From Flaveria trinervia (Eukaryota > Streptophyta > Magnoliopsida > Asterales > Asteraceae): a stretch of DNA of 64,000 nt. A program made the position numbers and the translations under genes. The stretch covers positions 68,918,665 to 68,982,664 of the forward strand of contig CM046452.1 in NCBI GenBank assembly GCA_025506515.1. The letters run 5' to 3'. Every line of letters begins with the position of its first letter. Position 1 is the first letter of the stretch. A model generated the notes under the pieces. The model did no database searches. It was not told the DNA's origin and saw nothing but the letters and a program-made list of their open reading frames with translations. Shown here one piece after another: positions 1-11,758 of the stretch.

Positions 1-551
1 TGAACTGGTTAATGTTTATCATCCTAATAGCTAGGATTAGATATTTAAATCTTTGTTTATCTAAAGCTTGATGAACAAGTCGGTATATTGTTCATTTGAA
101 TCAATTTTGACTAGTTTGATCAAGTTTTTCTCATGAACATCTCGAATGAAATGGTACGTGATGTCGATGTGCTTTGTCTTTAAGTGCTTGACCAGATTTT
201 CAGTGATAGAAAATACACTCTTGTTGTCCATGTTGATAAGAGTCTACGTAAAGTTTAAACCATAGTCTAAAATCTGATTTTGAATCCATAGCAACTGAGC
301 ATAACAACTTGCAGCAGAAATGTGTTTAGTTTCAGTAGTTGAGACACCTTTGGAGCATGACATCTTGCACAGATGCAGGTTGCAAACATGATATGACGTC
401 TACTTGTTGTGAGATACAACAGAGATCCTATAATTGACATGTACTTATGCTTATTAGTATCCTTCCCCTCAGAGTCTAGAAAAAGATTGTGGTTTCTTGG
501 TATAGGTGTCTCCACTGGCTTACAATCTTTCATATCAAATATTTCTAACAT
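1..551 (-). pseudogene. Ty1-copia RT C-terminus / RNase H remnant
   Basis: Read on the minus strand, this encodes the end of a copia reverse transcriptase and parts of the RNase H domain that removes the RNA strand during reverse transcription. The FDMKDC, PIPRNH, GSLLYLTTSR and IMFATCICAR blocks are seen at about 280-551. The RNase H tail follows at about 60-240 (KTKHIDI, then a block resembling NEQY-DLF). It resembles the matching part of Copia-B more than Copia-A. The text jumps from the KVS block straight to the KLNTFLL block, so the middle of RNase H, with its YTDSD-type motif, is deleted. No LTR of this copy is inside the window. A plus-strand copia fragment begins right at the 551 edge. 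Confidence 0.8.
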
Positions 552-2482
552 AGTGGTTGTCCTAGGTGCATGAAAGGCAATGGCTTTTTGCTTTAGAAGT
601 TTGAGAAAATTGATGGAGGGCCTGTTGCTTTTGGTGGAGAATCAGGTGGTTACATCACAGGAAGGGGTAGATTCATAAATGGTAAGTTCAACAATAAAAA
701 GGTAAACTATTTTAAGGAGTTTTGATAAAATTTCTTGAGTGTATCCCAATTTTGTGACCGAAGACATAGCATGCTCTTCATTGACCATGAGTGCATTGTT
801 CTCAAGCCCAAGTGGTCATTCCTTAAGATCATATCCTCCTCAAGATCATATTCCTATTAGGAGAATTTTCCTGTTTTCTATCTAATTTAAATAGTGATGA
901 TTCTTTCCTTTGGTATAAAGTAAGGTGCAATGTCAAATTTAAGAACATGAATAAATTAATTAATGATGACTTGGTAACTAGAATGCCAAAAATTGAGTTT
1001 ACATGTGATGACCATTAAGTTGCATGTGTGAAAGGAAAGCAACATAAAATGTCTCACAAGCCAAAGAAAAAGCACTCCATCACTACTCCATACACTTGTT
1101 ACATATGGATCTCTTTGGCCCCACTAGTGTAATGAGTTTAGGAAGGACATCATATTGCTTGGTGATCATAGATAACTTCACAAGATACACTTCGCTCTTC
1201 TTCCTTAGAGCAAAGGTTGAGATCCTTAAGATCTTGAAAAACTTCATTCTAAAAATTGAGAATGAGTGTGATTACAAGGTCAAAATCATAAGATATGATC
1301 AATGAACTAAATTCAAGAACTAAAGACTTGACACATTTTATGATGAAAACGTTATAACAAGACAATATAATGCTCCGAAACTCCTCAACAAAATGGCATT
1401 GTTGGGAGTAGAAATAAGAGACTTCTTGAGGCTATAAGGACCATGCTCTCCAACTCGAAGCTGGCTATCACCTTTTGAGTAATGGTAGTCAACACTGCCT
1501 GCTATGTGTAGAACATAGTTTTAGTAATCAAGACTCATCGTAAGACACCTTATGAATTATGGCACAAAGGAGACCTTTCATTGGTTTACTTAGATCACTT
1601 GGATGTCCTTGCACCATCTTGAATACCAAAGATTAGATAGCCAAATTTGCTGAGAAATCAGATAAACACTTTATTGGATACTCTTCCCAAGCTAAGGCTT
1701 ATAGTGTATGCAATCTCAAAACTAGAGTAGTTAAGGAGTGAAAGTATGAAAGGTTCTAGTCCTGATTGGCTATTTGATCTTGATTTAGTTACCAATTGTT
1801 TTAACAAATCTTGCGAAGATGTTTAGGATTTATTGGTAGCTTATCAGTAGGAGATTCTGACCCAAAATTTGAGCTAAGAAGACCATGTCAGATATTTACT
1901 TCAGCTTCAATGGTCACAAACACTGTAGTTAGAAATCCTATCAGCACAACAATGACAAACTCTTCAACTGATACATCTGAGGTGCCTACCGATTCTAGCA
2001 CTAAGCCATAGAACTCAAGTAAAGGTGTTTCCAATGTAGAAGTAGATGGATGTGGTGATAGTTATCAAGATTTTATTGATGATGATAACCACTCTATAGA
2101 AGACAACATCAATGATGTCGCACACTCATTGTACGAAGTTTCTCTCGATAAGTGTGCTGATGTGGTCGGTGATACTCAATCACCGGATCTGAATTTCACT
2201 AATTTTGATCTGTCCAACAAACTTGTTGTGTTTCATCAACTAAAAATCTAGAAGTCCAATCCCACCACAACATCATTGGAGATGTTGAGGACAAACCCAT
2301 GACACAAATATTTGTCTTCACTCTTGTTTCCTCTCCGAGATCGAGCCAAAGAAGGTTGATGACGCTCTGAAGGATGGAAGTTGGGATGGAGCAATTTAGG
2401 AGGAGTTGCTTCAATTCAAAACACAAAAGGTTTGGAACTTATGACGTCTTCCTCATGGGAAGTCACTAATAGGTACCAAGTG
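552..2482 (+). pseudogene. Copia-C: protease/integrase remnant up to the start of RT
   Basis: This is a decayed pol segment of a Sirevirus-type Ty1-copia element. A protease/pre-integrase stretch with a degraded active-site motif lies near 552-700, followed by the FEKIDGGPVAFGG block. A broken HHCC zinc region lies near 920-1030. The integrase core spans about 1090-1750, best preserved at 1096-1305 (HMDLFGP, NFILKIENECDYKVK). After a linker, the first RT residues are seen near 2330-2482 (KSLIGTK block). Many stops and shifts are present. The text is cut off exactly at 2483, where a gypsy LTR starts. The RT/RNase H of the same subfamily resumes at 18126, so I infer that both belong to one element split by later insertions. 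Confidence 0.75.
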
Positions 2483-4230
2483 TGTAAGGGCTCGTTCCTA
2501 GGATGCTTACAGTTGCATAATCATCACACATACAAATGAAACATACATTTAATTTTGCTAAAACATCATAGCGGAATACTTAATAAGCCATTTCTTATAT
2601 TAATGACCACTTTTGCAAGACAATACAATCATTGTTTACCGTAACAAAAATCTCATTGTTTGCATTACATCACAAAAATGTCATTTAACATAAAATGGAT
2701 GCCATCCTAAAAACTTGCTAAGTAGTTACGCCCATGTCATCCTCAGCAATAATCACCTGCCAACTAAGTCAGCGACGCTGAGTGAGTTCTAGTTTTATAA
2801 AATAAAATACTTTTACTTCCATTTAAAATCGTCTTTTACTTTCATATGTGGTCATGGATCATACGTACAAATAGATAATTTATTATTTTCCATCATTATT
2901 CATTATCTTTCATTCAATGTACATCATCCTTATCATTCTTTTTCATTCATAGTCTTCCTTACTTATCTTCCATACATTCATAATCTTTCTTACTTACATT
3001 CTGGACCAATGCCATGTGCTATACCCCGAACATTGTGCATGAAGTTGGTTACTGGGCTTGAGGTCTATCAATAGACCTCGAACATTATGCATGAAGCTGA
3101 CTCCAGTACCTAGGGCAAGAGATAAGGGTCCCATACATGTGGTCAATCACAAAGATTAGACCCCACTATGCATCCTTCCGGGGTAGTTAACCCGCACACC
3201 ATTGAGCTAATACCCTTCATTGGGTGTGAACCTCCTTACAGTGCTTGCAAGATTTTCCCACATTCGTTCTATCATTGATGCATGCATTCATTCTTTCGTA
3301 CATTCCTCTTATCATTATCATTAACTTCCGCTTTACGTTACATAATAGTTTTCACTCATTTCATAATCATAACACGTAAGTCACGAAATAATAAATAATA
3401 AAAATAGAAGGTCAACATAACACATTCATGGATAACATTAGCGAGCACAATTCATCATAAAAACATAGCTTACCCTCAGCGGGACAGTGGGGTCCTAGGG
3501 GTAGCAGACCTAGTGGGGTCCAAGGGGCAACACCACTGGCTGGGGCCATGCTATTGAAACCTCTTAAAATATTTGGAATTTAAAAATGTATACTTAGTAT
3601 GCATAATAACCCCAAAACATGGAAAACTTATAAACAAGGGGATCTAGAACTCACCTGGACTCGGTGAGCAGCTTCACAACTTAGCATTCAAAGCAAGGGT
3701 CACACTACACAACCTGCAGATAAGTTAACACTCAAAGGGTTAATTTCTACCTAATTTCGCTACTAAATTCGCTACTAAATTCGCTACCAAATCAGCGGAT
3801 TCGCTGGAAGTTTCACTGCCACCTTCGCTGACAGTTTTTCTAGTAGTTTCATTACCAGTTTCACCTAACGTTCGTTGGAATTCTAAGTCTATGAAACTAC
3901 CTGCGAAACTATAGTTTCGTAGAAAGCTTCATAGTTTCGCCGCACGACTACACAATTTCGCTGGATGAATCCACAGTTTGACAGAATAGGATGAATTACG
4001 AATCAACCTATTTCTAAGCCAAAACTCCAACCTTTTACATCCAAATCCTTGTTTATCCTTCATGAAGCTACATCTAAGCATTTTACATGTTTTCTTAATT
4101 ATAACATGAATTTTGGATGATTCTTTGCCTCTTTTAAAAACCCCAAACCCTAGAATCCGGATTTAATCTACAAAAATGATTAAATGATGTTTCTTACCTG
4201 TATTCTTGGTCTTTTCTTGTTTTTTGGATT
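2483..4230 (-). mobile_element. Truncated LTR of Gypsy-2 family (minus orientation)
   Basis: This starts with TGTAAGGGCTCGTTCC and matches the LTR at 26248-28146 along its length, including the block around AGATAAGTTAACACTC (3722 here, 27396 there). The left edge abuts copia RT coding sequence directly with no primer site. It is therefore the 3' end of a minus-strand element or a solo LTR. Similarity to the other copy stops near 4225-4245, where the truncated Copia-A LTR begins, so the right end is lost. Inside are a short GC-rich inverted-repeat block (3479-3546) and degenerate TTTCGCTRCC decamers (3755-3965). No coding sequence is seen. Confidence 0.8.
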
Positions 4231-4245
4231 TAATCTAAAAACCCT

Positions 4246-4858
4246 AACACTTGAAGACAAATTTCTTTCGAATACTTTTGAGTACATGCTTTATCTGATG
4301 TACTTTTACCATAAAGCTAGACCATGTTTTCGCTGCAACTCTGTTTGACTCATCAACTTTCACAAGTTGGTGAAAGGTTCATGCTTTGGTAAATTGTACA
4401 TTGAGGTCTTGAGTTTGTTAATTTCTACTTTATGTACTTTTATATTTTTTGTAATATATTAGGATGTGAGCTATGGCATGTTATAGTCACTAGTCAAAAG
4501 GCAATCTGCCTTTTGACTCTACATTGATTTTGTTGTTGTCTAGATTATGTATCCAGCTAGCCTTCGAAGTATGGCCGGTTGTAGGATGTAGTATAAAGTA
4601 TCTCAGGTCCCTTTGTAATCTGTTTTTCTTTTATGCTTTGTAAACACTTGTAAGGAACTTGAAAGAAATATACAATATTTTGAAAACCAAACACTTGTGT
4701 TATTGTTATTATTCTTGTTCTGTCTCTTTATTATGTATGTTACTTAGTATTAAGGTGTGACTAGTTTCTAGTTCCCCATTTGATTTGTTAAGTGTTCTAA
4801 CTCAACTATCCTTATTGTGTGTTATGTTGTAAGTGACCAACCCTTAAACGGTCCTGCA
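4246..4858 (+). repeat. Copia-A 5' LTR, truncated
   Basis: This matches 17513-18125 closely and ends in CTGCA just before the primer site. The first ~210 bp of the LTR (compare 17300-17512), including its TTCCGAAG motifs, are missing. A TATA-like box (TATAAAG) lies at 4592-4598. The left edge is a deletion junction with the Gypsy-2 LTR. Confidence 0.85.
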
Positions 4859-4860
4859 CT

Positions 4861-4872
4861 TGGTATTAGAGC
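4861..4872 (+). other. Copia-A primer-binding site
   Basis: TGGTATTAGAGC lies two bases after the LTR end. It is one mismatch from the usual plant initiator tRNA-Met primer site TGGTATCAGAGC, where minus-strand DNA synthesis starts. Confidence 0.85.
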
Positions 4873-4967
4873 ATTCCAGGCTCTGATTGTAAGATCTCAC
4901 TATCTTAAGATCCCTCACACACACAAAATACTTAACATCTCAAATAGAAGCTCTTACTAAAGGTGAT

Positions 4968-7550
4968 ATGGAAACTGGAACCATGAAAAATTTCCCACTG
5001 ATCACTCCTAAAGACTTTGACACTTGGTGCCAAAGGATGGAAGGTTTTATCAAATCACAAGACTCCCGAATGTGGGAATCTGTTGTCTCATGACCCTACA
5101 CACCAAGCACCTCCTTAGCTATTGAAGGTGGTATGATTCGAAAGGGTGTGTCTGATTACTCTGATGAAGGCAGAAAAGAGAGTAGAGATTAATTAGAAAG
5201 AGGTGACAACCCTTCTGCTCTTCCAAACTCTGTATACAGCTAAGCAGTTGTGTGATGCATTCAAACTAATGTATGAGGGTTCTATTAAAGCCAAGGAGAA
5301 CTTGAAAGATCTCCCGAAGCAGCAATTTGAAAACATCACCTTTAAAATAGGTAAAACCATAACTCAACAATACTTTAGCTATGTTGAGATTATAGACACT
5401 CTAATGGATGTTGGAGTGACTCTTAAAAATAAAGACATTGTAAGGAAGTTTATGTCCTTTCTTCCTAGGAAATAGACACATTACTGTATTGTTATCAAGA
5501 GAACTGAGAACCTTAAGACTCTCACTTTAACTGATTTGTATGGATTCTTAGTGGATACCAGATGGAGATAAACATACAAGGTTCATTTGGTAAATCCAAC
5601 AATCACATGAGTTCAGCCCTGCATGTGACTGAAAGGGATAGCATAGATCCTCAACATAATCTTAATGTTACCTTGACAACTCACAAAAGGGTCCTTTCAT
5701 CACCTTCCCAGGACATAAAGAGAAAACTACACTCAAGGAAGCCCATTCCAAGAGACAAGTTCTTCACATGCCTTCGTGTCTTTTGATGAAAGCTTAGGCA
5801 ACTTTTTATTCACCCTTAAAGATGTGGACTATATTCATCAAGATGATCTGGAGTACATGGTAATAGTCCAGCAGATGGCTCTTCTCACTCATAGAGCCAA
5901 GAATTTCTACAAGAGGATAGGAAAGAAGTTCCGAAGCAATACAGCCAGTGAACAGTTTGGGCTGGATAAAAGCAAAGTCATGTGTTACAACTGTAACCAA
6001 ATTGGCCATTTTTCAAGGGACTGCAAGGCACCAAGAACAAATGGTGTCCAAGCACAAACCATACCAATCTACATTAAGAAATCCACCCAGAATAAGAAGC
6101 CAAAGCAGCAAGCTGCAGTTATTATCGAAGAATGAGGCTTTGACTAGAGTTTTTGGGGGAAGATACATCTCCAAACCAAGCACTAATGGCTGGCCATGAT
6201 GAGGCAAAGGTATTGGAACATCTCTGTACACCTGAATGTATTGCTAAAATTAATAGATATAGGTCTTACAACATAGAGATTAGATCTGATCTTAAGCCCT
6301 TGAATAACTTAAAATTTGATTTCAAAAGATCTAAGAATGATTATAAATTGAAAACAGAGGACTTAGAGAAAACCATTTCAGTTCTTAAGCAGGATTCAGA
6401 TCAAAGATCTCATAACCAAGTTGACTGAATGCTAGGTTGAGCTTGTGACCAACAAAGCTAGGGTAAAAAATGTGTTTTTGAAGAAGAAACTTTCAAGAAC
6501 AATATATCCTCATCCTTGCATGAAAAAGTTTGTTATCGGAATAAGTAGGGACTGGGATCTAGTGAGATAGCTCCTCCACACACAATCTTGTTCATAAGAT
6601 ATCCCAAGTGTTGAACTTGTGAAGATGAGCTTCCTCTCATAGACCCCTTGACTGAAGAGGATAAAGAAGTGATAGTGGAGAATGCCTCTAAGAAGAGTGA
6701 AGAAGTGGATTCTAAGAAGGGTCACTATTCTTCTATGGAGAGTAAGAAGACTATGATGACCAAGTCTATAAGAAAGAACTTGATCAGAGAGAGCAAAAGA
6801 AAAGCAAAGAAGGCTCAAGAGATCAAGTCTATCTTCAACTCTAAGGAGAAACAAGTTTTCATCTCTGCACAATTTAAAGTGGTTAAGACTGAAGACATCA
6901 ACCTGATTTCTAGTACGAAGAGTTTTGGTTCATCTTCAAATCATCCCAGCAACAAGAAGAAGGTTGATGAGCTATATATCACTGCTACACAGCCTGAACG
7001 ATCTAGCTACAAAGGTAGTTCTCACCCTAAAGGAATAGTCTCAGCATCTGCAAAGATGAAGGTGGAGAATGAAAGTAATCAATGTCAGCCTTGTTCATAA
7101 AAAAGGCTCTTGGGAAGAAAAAATGGTTTCTGTCATGTGTGGGAGTACCTCTCATCTGGCTAAGGATTGCCTCTACAATCCAATAGGTACTCTCCATATG
7201 ATCAAGAAAGAGACTTCTAAGAGTTCCAAGAAGAAACAAGCTTTGGAAGGAAAATTTGTTTCTTTCAAAAGCTACAAAAGGAAGATGAAGGCAAGTGGAA
7301 ATTGCTTTCGGATGAAAATTTGGTCTTGTAAGAAGGGAATACTCCTGAAGCACTAAAGCTTGTTGTAGTGCTAGAAAGATCTTCCAAAGGTCCAGTCATC
7401 AAACCCTCCAAAGTATTGAAGGTCAAGTCTAGGCATCCAAAGGTGGTATGGAAATCAAAGAAAGAACAAGTGACTAAAAGTTCTCCATCAACAATAGCAA
7501 AAGATCCTCAAAACACAACTATAGGATCTATCATTGTTGCATTACCTTAA
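4968..7550 (+). pseudogene. Copia-A gag (UBN2 type, long Sirevirus form)
   Basis: The capsid/nucleocapsid protein would form the cytoplasmic particle that packages element RNA. I place the start at the ATG at 4968, about 100 bp after the primer site. The first part reads on to a TGA near 5090. The UBN2-type core is clear at 5203-5475 (AKQLCDAFKLMYEGS, GKTITQQYFSYVE, RKFMSFLPRK). A CCHC knuckle, CYNCNQIGHFSRDC, is at 5983-6024. Then come a charged, helix-rich segment (6153-6430), a Lys-rich stretch (6648-7060) and a second knuckle at 7138-7170 (CGSTSHLAKDC), in which the first cysteine pair is incomplete. Many stops and shifts break the frame. The long extension after the first knuckle fits Sireviruses. 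Confidence 0.8.
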
Positions 7551-7599
7551 ACTTATTTTGATGAACCCAAGACAAACAAAAGCTTGGTGTTTCCAAATG

Positions 7600-7960
7600 T
7601 AACTAATCATCTCTTTTGTGCAGGAACAACTCAAGACAAAAAAGAATGTCTGGATCATTGATAGTGGCTGTTCTAGGCACATGACAAGCAATAGGTCACT
7701 GCTCCAAAGGTTTGAAAAGATTGATGGAGGACCAGTTGCTTTTGGAGGAGATGTTGGCGGTTAAATTACTCGAAGGGGTAAAGTCACAAATGGTAAGCTC
7801 AACATTGAGAAGGTAAACTTTGTCAAGGATCTTGGATAAAATCTTGTTAATGTATTTTTTTGTGATTTTAGTCATCACATGCTCTATACTAACCATGAGT
7901 GTATTGTTCTCAAGCCTGGGGTGTCATTCCTCATGAGCATATTCTTCTTAGAGGCCCTAG
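7600..7960 (+). pseudogene. Copia-A protease / pre-integrase region
   Basis: An aspartic protease would cut the Gag-Pol polyprotein. The active-site triad DSG is at 7660-7668 within a WIIDSGCSRHMT block, followed by SNRSLLQRFEKIDGGPVAFGG. A stop replaces the residue after the next GG near 7760. The rest of the domain (KVNFVKDLG-like, then CSH and the VLKPG block) runs to about 7920 with further damage. Confidence 0.75.
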
Positions 7961-9330
7961 GAAAGGGAACATGTAGAAGATGGATTTGCAAGAGACATCT
8001 CCCTTGGAGAAGTTTCATGCTTTTTGTCTAAAGCAAATAGTGATGATTCTTTTCTCTACATAAAAGAATGTGCAATGTAAACTTCAAAAATAGGAATAAA
8101 CTAATTAAGAATGATTTGGTAACTAGGACGTGAAAGAAAGAGTTTATAAGTGATGACAATTGGGTTGCAAATCTTAAAGGGAAGCAACAAAAGGTATCTC
8201 ACAAGCCAAAGGAAAGAAACTCCATCACTACTTCCCTATACTTGTTACATATGGATCTCTTTGACCCCACCAGTGTAACAAGTCTAGGTAGGACCTCTAC
8301 TATTTAGGGATCATTGATGACTTTAGAAGATTCACCTAGGTCTTCTTTCATAGAACTAAGGATGAGACTCCTAAGATTTTGAAGAATTTCATTTTAAAGA
8401 TTGGGAATCAATGTGATGACAAGGCCAAAACCATAACATGTGATCAAGGAACAGATTCAATAACTAAATTCTTGATACATTTTGCCATGAAAAGGATATT
8501 ACAAGATAATACATTACTCCCAGGACTCCTCAGCAAAATGGTGTTGCTGAGGGGAGAAACATGACACTAATTGAAGCTGTAAGAACTATATTGTCTGACT
8601 CTAAGCTACCCATCACCTTCTGGGCAGAGGCAGTCAACACCGCTTGTTATATGCAAAATAGATTTTTAGTGGTTAAGACACATGGTATGACTCCTTATGA
8701 ACTTTGGCACAAGAGGAAACCTTTCAATGGTTTTCTCAGGTCATTTGGATGTCCTTGCACCATCTTGATACCAAAGATCAAATTGACAAGTTTGCTGAGA
8801 AATCAAATGATGGACACTTCATTGGATACTCTTCCTAAGCTATGGCTTATAGAGTATACAATCTCTGAACTATAATTGTTGAGGAGTCAGCTAATATGAC
8901 TTTCAACGAACACATACCTAGTGTAACTAGTTCTGGTGCTGATTGGTTATTTAATCTTGATTTAGTTACCAACTGTCTTAACAAATCTAATGAGAAAGTT
9001 TTAGGGTCTACAGATATTTTACCAACACGTGATCCTCGTTCAAGATTTGAGTTGAGATGACCTTCAACCTATACAATTTCAGCTCTAGTGGTAGCTAACT
9101 CTACAAATAAAGTTTCTATCAACACAACAATGACAAATTCAGATGATACATCTGAGATGCCTTCAAATATTAGTTCAAAGACTCAACAACCAAATAAAGA
9201 AACTTCAAATGTAGAAGATCATGATGGTAGTGAAAGTGATCAAGAATTTTTGATGCTGATAATCACTCCATTGAAGACAACATCAATGATGTCACACACT
9301 TATTGGATCAAGTTTCACTGATAAGTGTGT
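7961..9330 (+). pseudogene. Copia-A integrase remnant and linker
   Basis: This would insert the cDNA into the genome. An HHCC-like region is recognisable near 8030-8210. The core starts at HMDLFDPTSV (8245). A second catalytic Asp block reads TCDQGTD near 8439, and the last part of the core is intact at 8561-8875 (TLIEAVRTIL, TFWAEAVNTACY, LWHKRKPF, RSFGCPCTIL). The copy has at least two frame changes inside the core, near 8300 and 8530. A Ser/Thr/Asp-rich linker (8900-9330), typical of the region between copia integrase and RT, follows. Confidence 0.75.
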
Positions 9331-9529
9331 TGATGTGGTGGGAGAAACTTCAATGCCGTATCTAAATTTCTGTAATTTAGATCTCTCTCAGCAACTTGTT
9401 GTGAATCCTCTACTAAGGATTCACAAGTCTCATCCTACCTGAAACATCATTGGAGATGTTGATTCAGGGGTAAGAACAACAGGACAAACCATGATGAATG
9501 TTTTCTCTTCACTATTGTTTCTTATCTCA

Positions 9530-11043
9530 GATAGAGCCTAAGAAGATTGATAAGGCTCTAGAGGATGGAAGTTGGGTTAAAGCTATGGAAGAAAAGTTGC
9601 TAACAGTTTTGGAACCTATGTCCTTTTCCTCATAGGAAGACTACTATAGGAATCAAATGGGTTTTTAGGAATAAGAAGGATGATAGAGGACTTGTCATCA
9701 AAAACAAGGCAAGACTAGTTGTGCAAGGATACACACAAGAAGAAGGAATTGACTACACAGATGTTTTTGCTCCTATGGCAAGACTAGAAGCTATTAGGAT
9801 ATTCTTAGCTTTTGCTGCATCCATGAATTTCAAGGTCTACCAACTTGATATCAAGTGTGCTTTTCTTTATCGGGTGATTGATAAAGAGGTGTATGTCAAA
9901 CAACCACCTAGTTTTGCAGATCATGATCATCCTAATTATATCTGCAAGCTTGATAAATCTCTTTATAGGCTACACCAAGCACCAAGGAAGTGGTATGAGA
10001 CTCTATCTCAGTATCTCTACAAGCATTGATACAGAAGAGGTACTATAGATGGAACTCCCTTCATCAAAGGAACTGGAAATGACTTAATGCTAGTTCAAGT
10101 ATATGTAGATGACATCATCTTGTTCAACTAATCCAAAGCGCTGCAAAGACTTTGAGAAGCTGATGAAGGATATATTTGAAATGACTGCCATGGGGGAACT
10201 CAATTTCTTTCTAGGAATTCAAGTGAAGCAAGTTGAACATCGCATCTTCATAAGTAAGTCAAAATATGTTCAATACATACTCAATAGATTCAACATGACT
10301 TACTACAAGGTTGCTAAGACACCCATAGCAAGAAACCACTCCCTTGGGCCTGATCATGAGGGGAAGTGTGTGGATGAATATCTTTTCAGGGCTTTGATTG
10401 GGTCTCTACTGTACCTTAAAGCTAGCAGGACTGATATCATGCTTGCCACATGTGTTTGTGCAAGATATCAAGCCAACCCCAAGATGTCACATTCCGTCAA
10501 TGTCAAAAGAATTTTAAGATATCTCAAAGGGGCCTCAACACTTGGCCTTTGGTATCCAAAGAATTCTGACTTTAATCTATATGCATATACAGATAGTGAT
10601 TATGGTGGCTGGAATATGACTACAAAGTCTACATCAGGGGGATGTTAGCTTCTTGGTGGAAGGGTTGTCTCATGGCAATGTAAGAACCAACCTATGTCTC
10701 TGCATCAACTACTGAAGTTGAATACATTGTTGCTGCAAGCTGCTGTGCTCAAGTGTTTTGGATTCAGAATTAGATGCTAGACTATGGGTTCAACTTCAAG
10801 TAGACTCTCATTCACATGGACAACAATAGTGCTATCTCTATTAAAGAGAATCTTATTCAGCACTCAAGGACAAAACACATCAATATCAGGTATCATTTGA
10901 TTAGAGTTAATTTTGAAAAAGGATTAATCAAACTAGTCAAGGTTAACACAAATGAACAATATGTTGATTTGTTCACCAAAGCTTTTGATGAGCGGAGATT
11001 TATATATGTTGTATCAGCTATTAGGATGATTAACTTTGAGTAG
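9530..11043 (+). pseudogene. Copia-A reverse transcriptase and RNase H
   Basis: RT opens with the DGSWVKAMEEKL block at about 9565. Its main part is open from 9646 to 10028 (KARLVVQGYTQEEG, TDVFAPMARLEAIR, YQLDIKCAFL, LYRLHQAPRKWYE). The catalytic YVDD is at 10102-10113. A frame change follows immediately, and 10109-10648 continues in another frame through the thumb into RNase H (GSLLYLKASR, YTDSDYGG). A stop near 10648 precedes the RNase H tail at 10816-11043 (NNSAISIKEN, RTKHINIRYH, DLFTKAF). Several stops separate these blocks, so no active enzyme is expected. Confidence 0.88.
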
Positions 11044-11758
11044 CTTTTCCTTAAAACTTAATCATATCTTATTTCTAAAATTTGTGTGTCCTAATTTGTC
11101 TATATCTATCACCTTCAAAAGCTCTTGTTTTCTGTGGAAGAAAATCTTTTTAGAAGACTTTCCTTAGATTTTTTAAAATCTTGATCTTTTAGTCATTTCA
11201 GAAGATATAGATTTATCTTCAGAAGAAACTTAGCCTTTAAAACAAACAATTGCTTAACTAAAATTGCCTTCTGAAGAAAGTTTCTTAAATATCTTCCGAA
11301 GCTTAACACTTCTCTTAAGTACTTGTATGTTTTCAAGGATAGTTTTCTTCTGAAGTAAATTAACACTCGGAAGCTTTATTTTTACTTTAATAAAACATCT
11401 AAGTCTTAATTTTCTTCTTAAGCACAATTTTCAAATCTTTTAGGAATATCTTCCGAAGTTATTTTGGTTTCGGAAGCTTTTCATCAAAACTTACAAAGAC
11501 AAATTACCTTCGGAAGATTTTTGACTTCCAAGAAAACTACCCTTTAGTCAAAAAGCAAACTACTTTTTCAGAGAAGGGACTGACATCCGGATTTCAAATT
11601 TTATCATCTTAATTAACTTTTTCTAAAATCCATTTCATATATAAACCCAACAGTTACCCCTCTTTCTTTATCATCTTCACTTCTCCCAGACCTAAATTCT
11701 CAAAATTCCTCTTAAACCACATTTGTTCTTCATTTCCTTCACCTCTAAACTTTCTAAA
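11044..11758 (+). promoter_or_regulatory. Copia-A: TTCCGAAG cluster and TATA-like unit before third ORF
   Basis: This is a non-coding, AT-rich gap after RNase H. TTCCGAAG or its reverse form occurs at 11294-11301, 11451-11458, 11469-11476 and 11508-11516, with several one-mismatch copies (for example near 11347 and 11371). TATATAAA is at 11638-11645, followed by a pyrimidine-rich leader and an ATG at 11759. The same arrangement occurs in Copia-B and Copia-C. The motif also clusters in the LTR U3 regions. I infer an internal promoter; its activity cannot be seen from sequence. Confidence 0.55.

Noticed and set aside
11290..11520. Heat-shock elements (TTC and GAA modules)
   Set aside because: The repeated core TTCCGAAG has one base between TTC and GAA; heat-shock elements need two.
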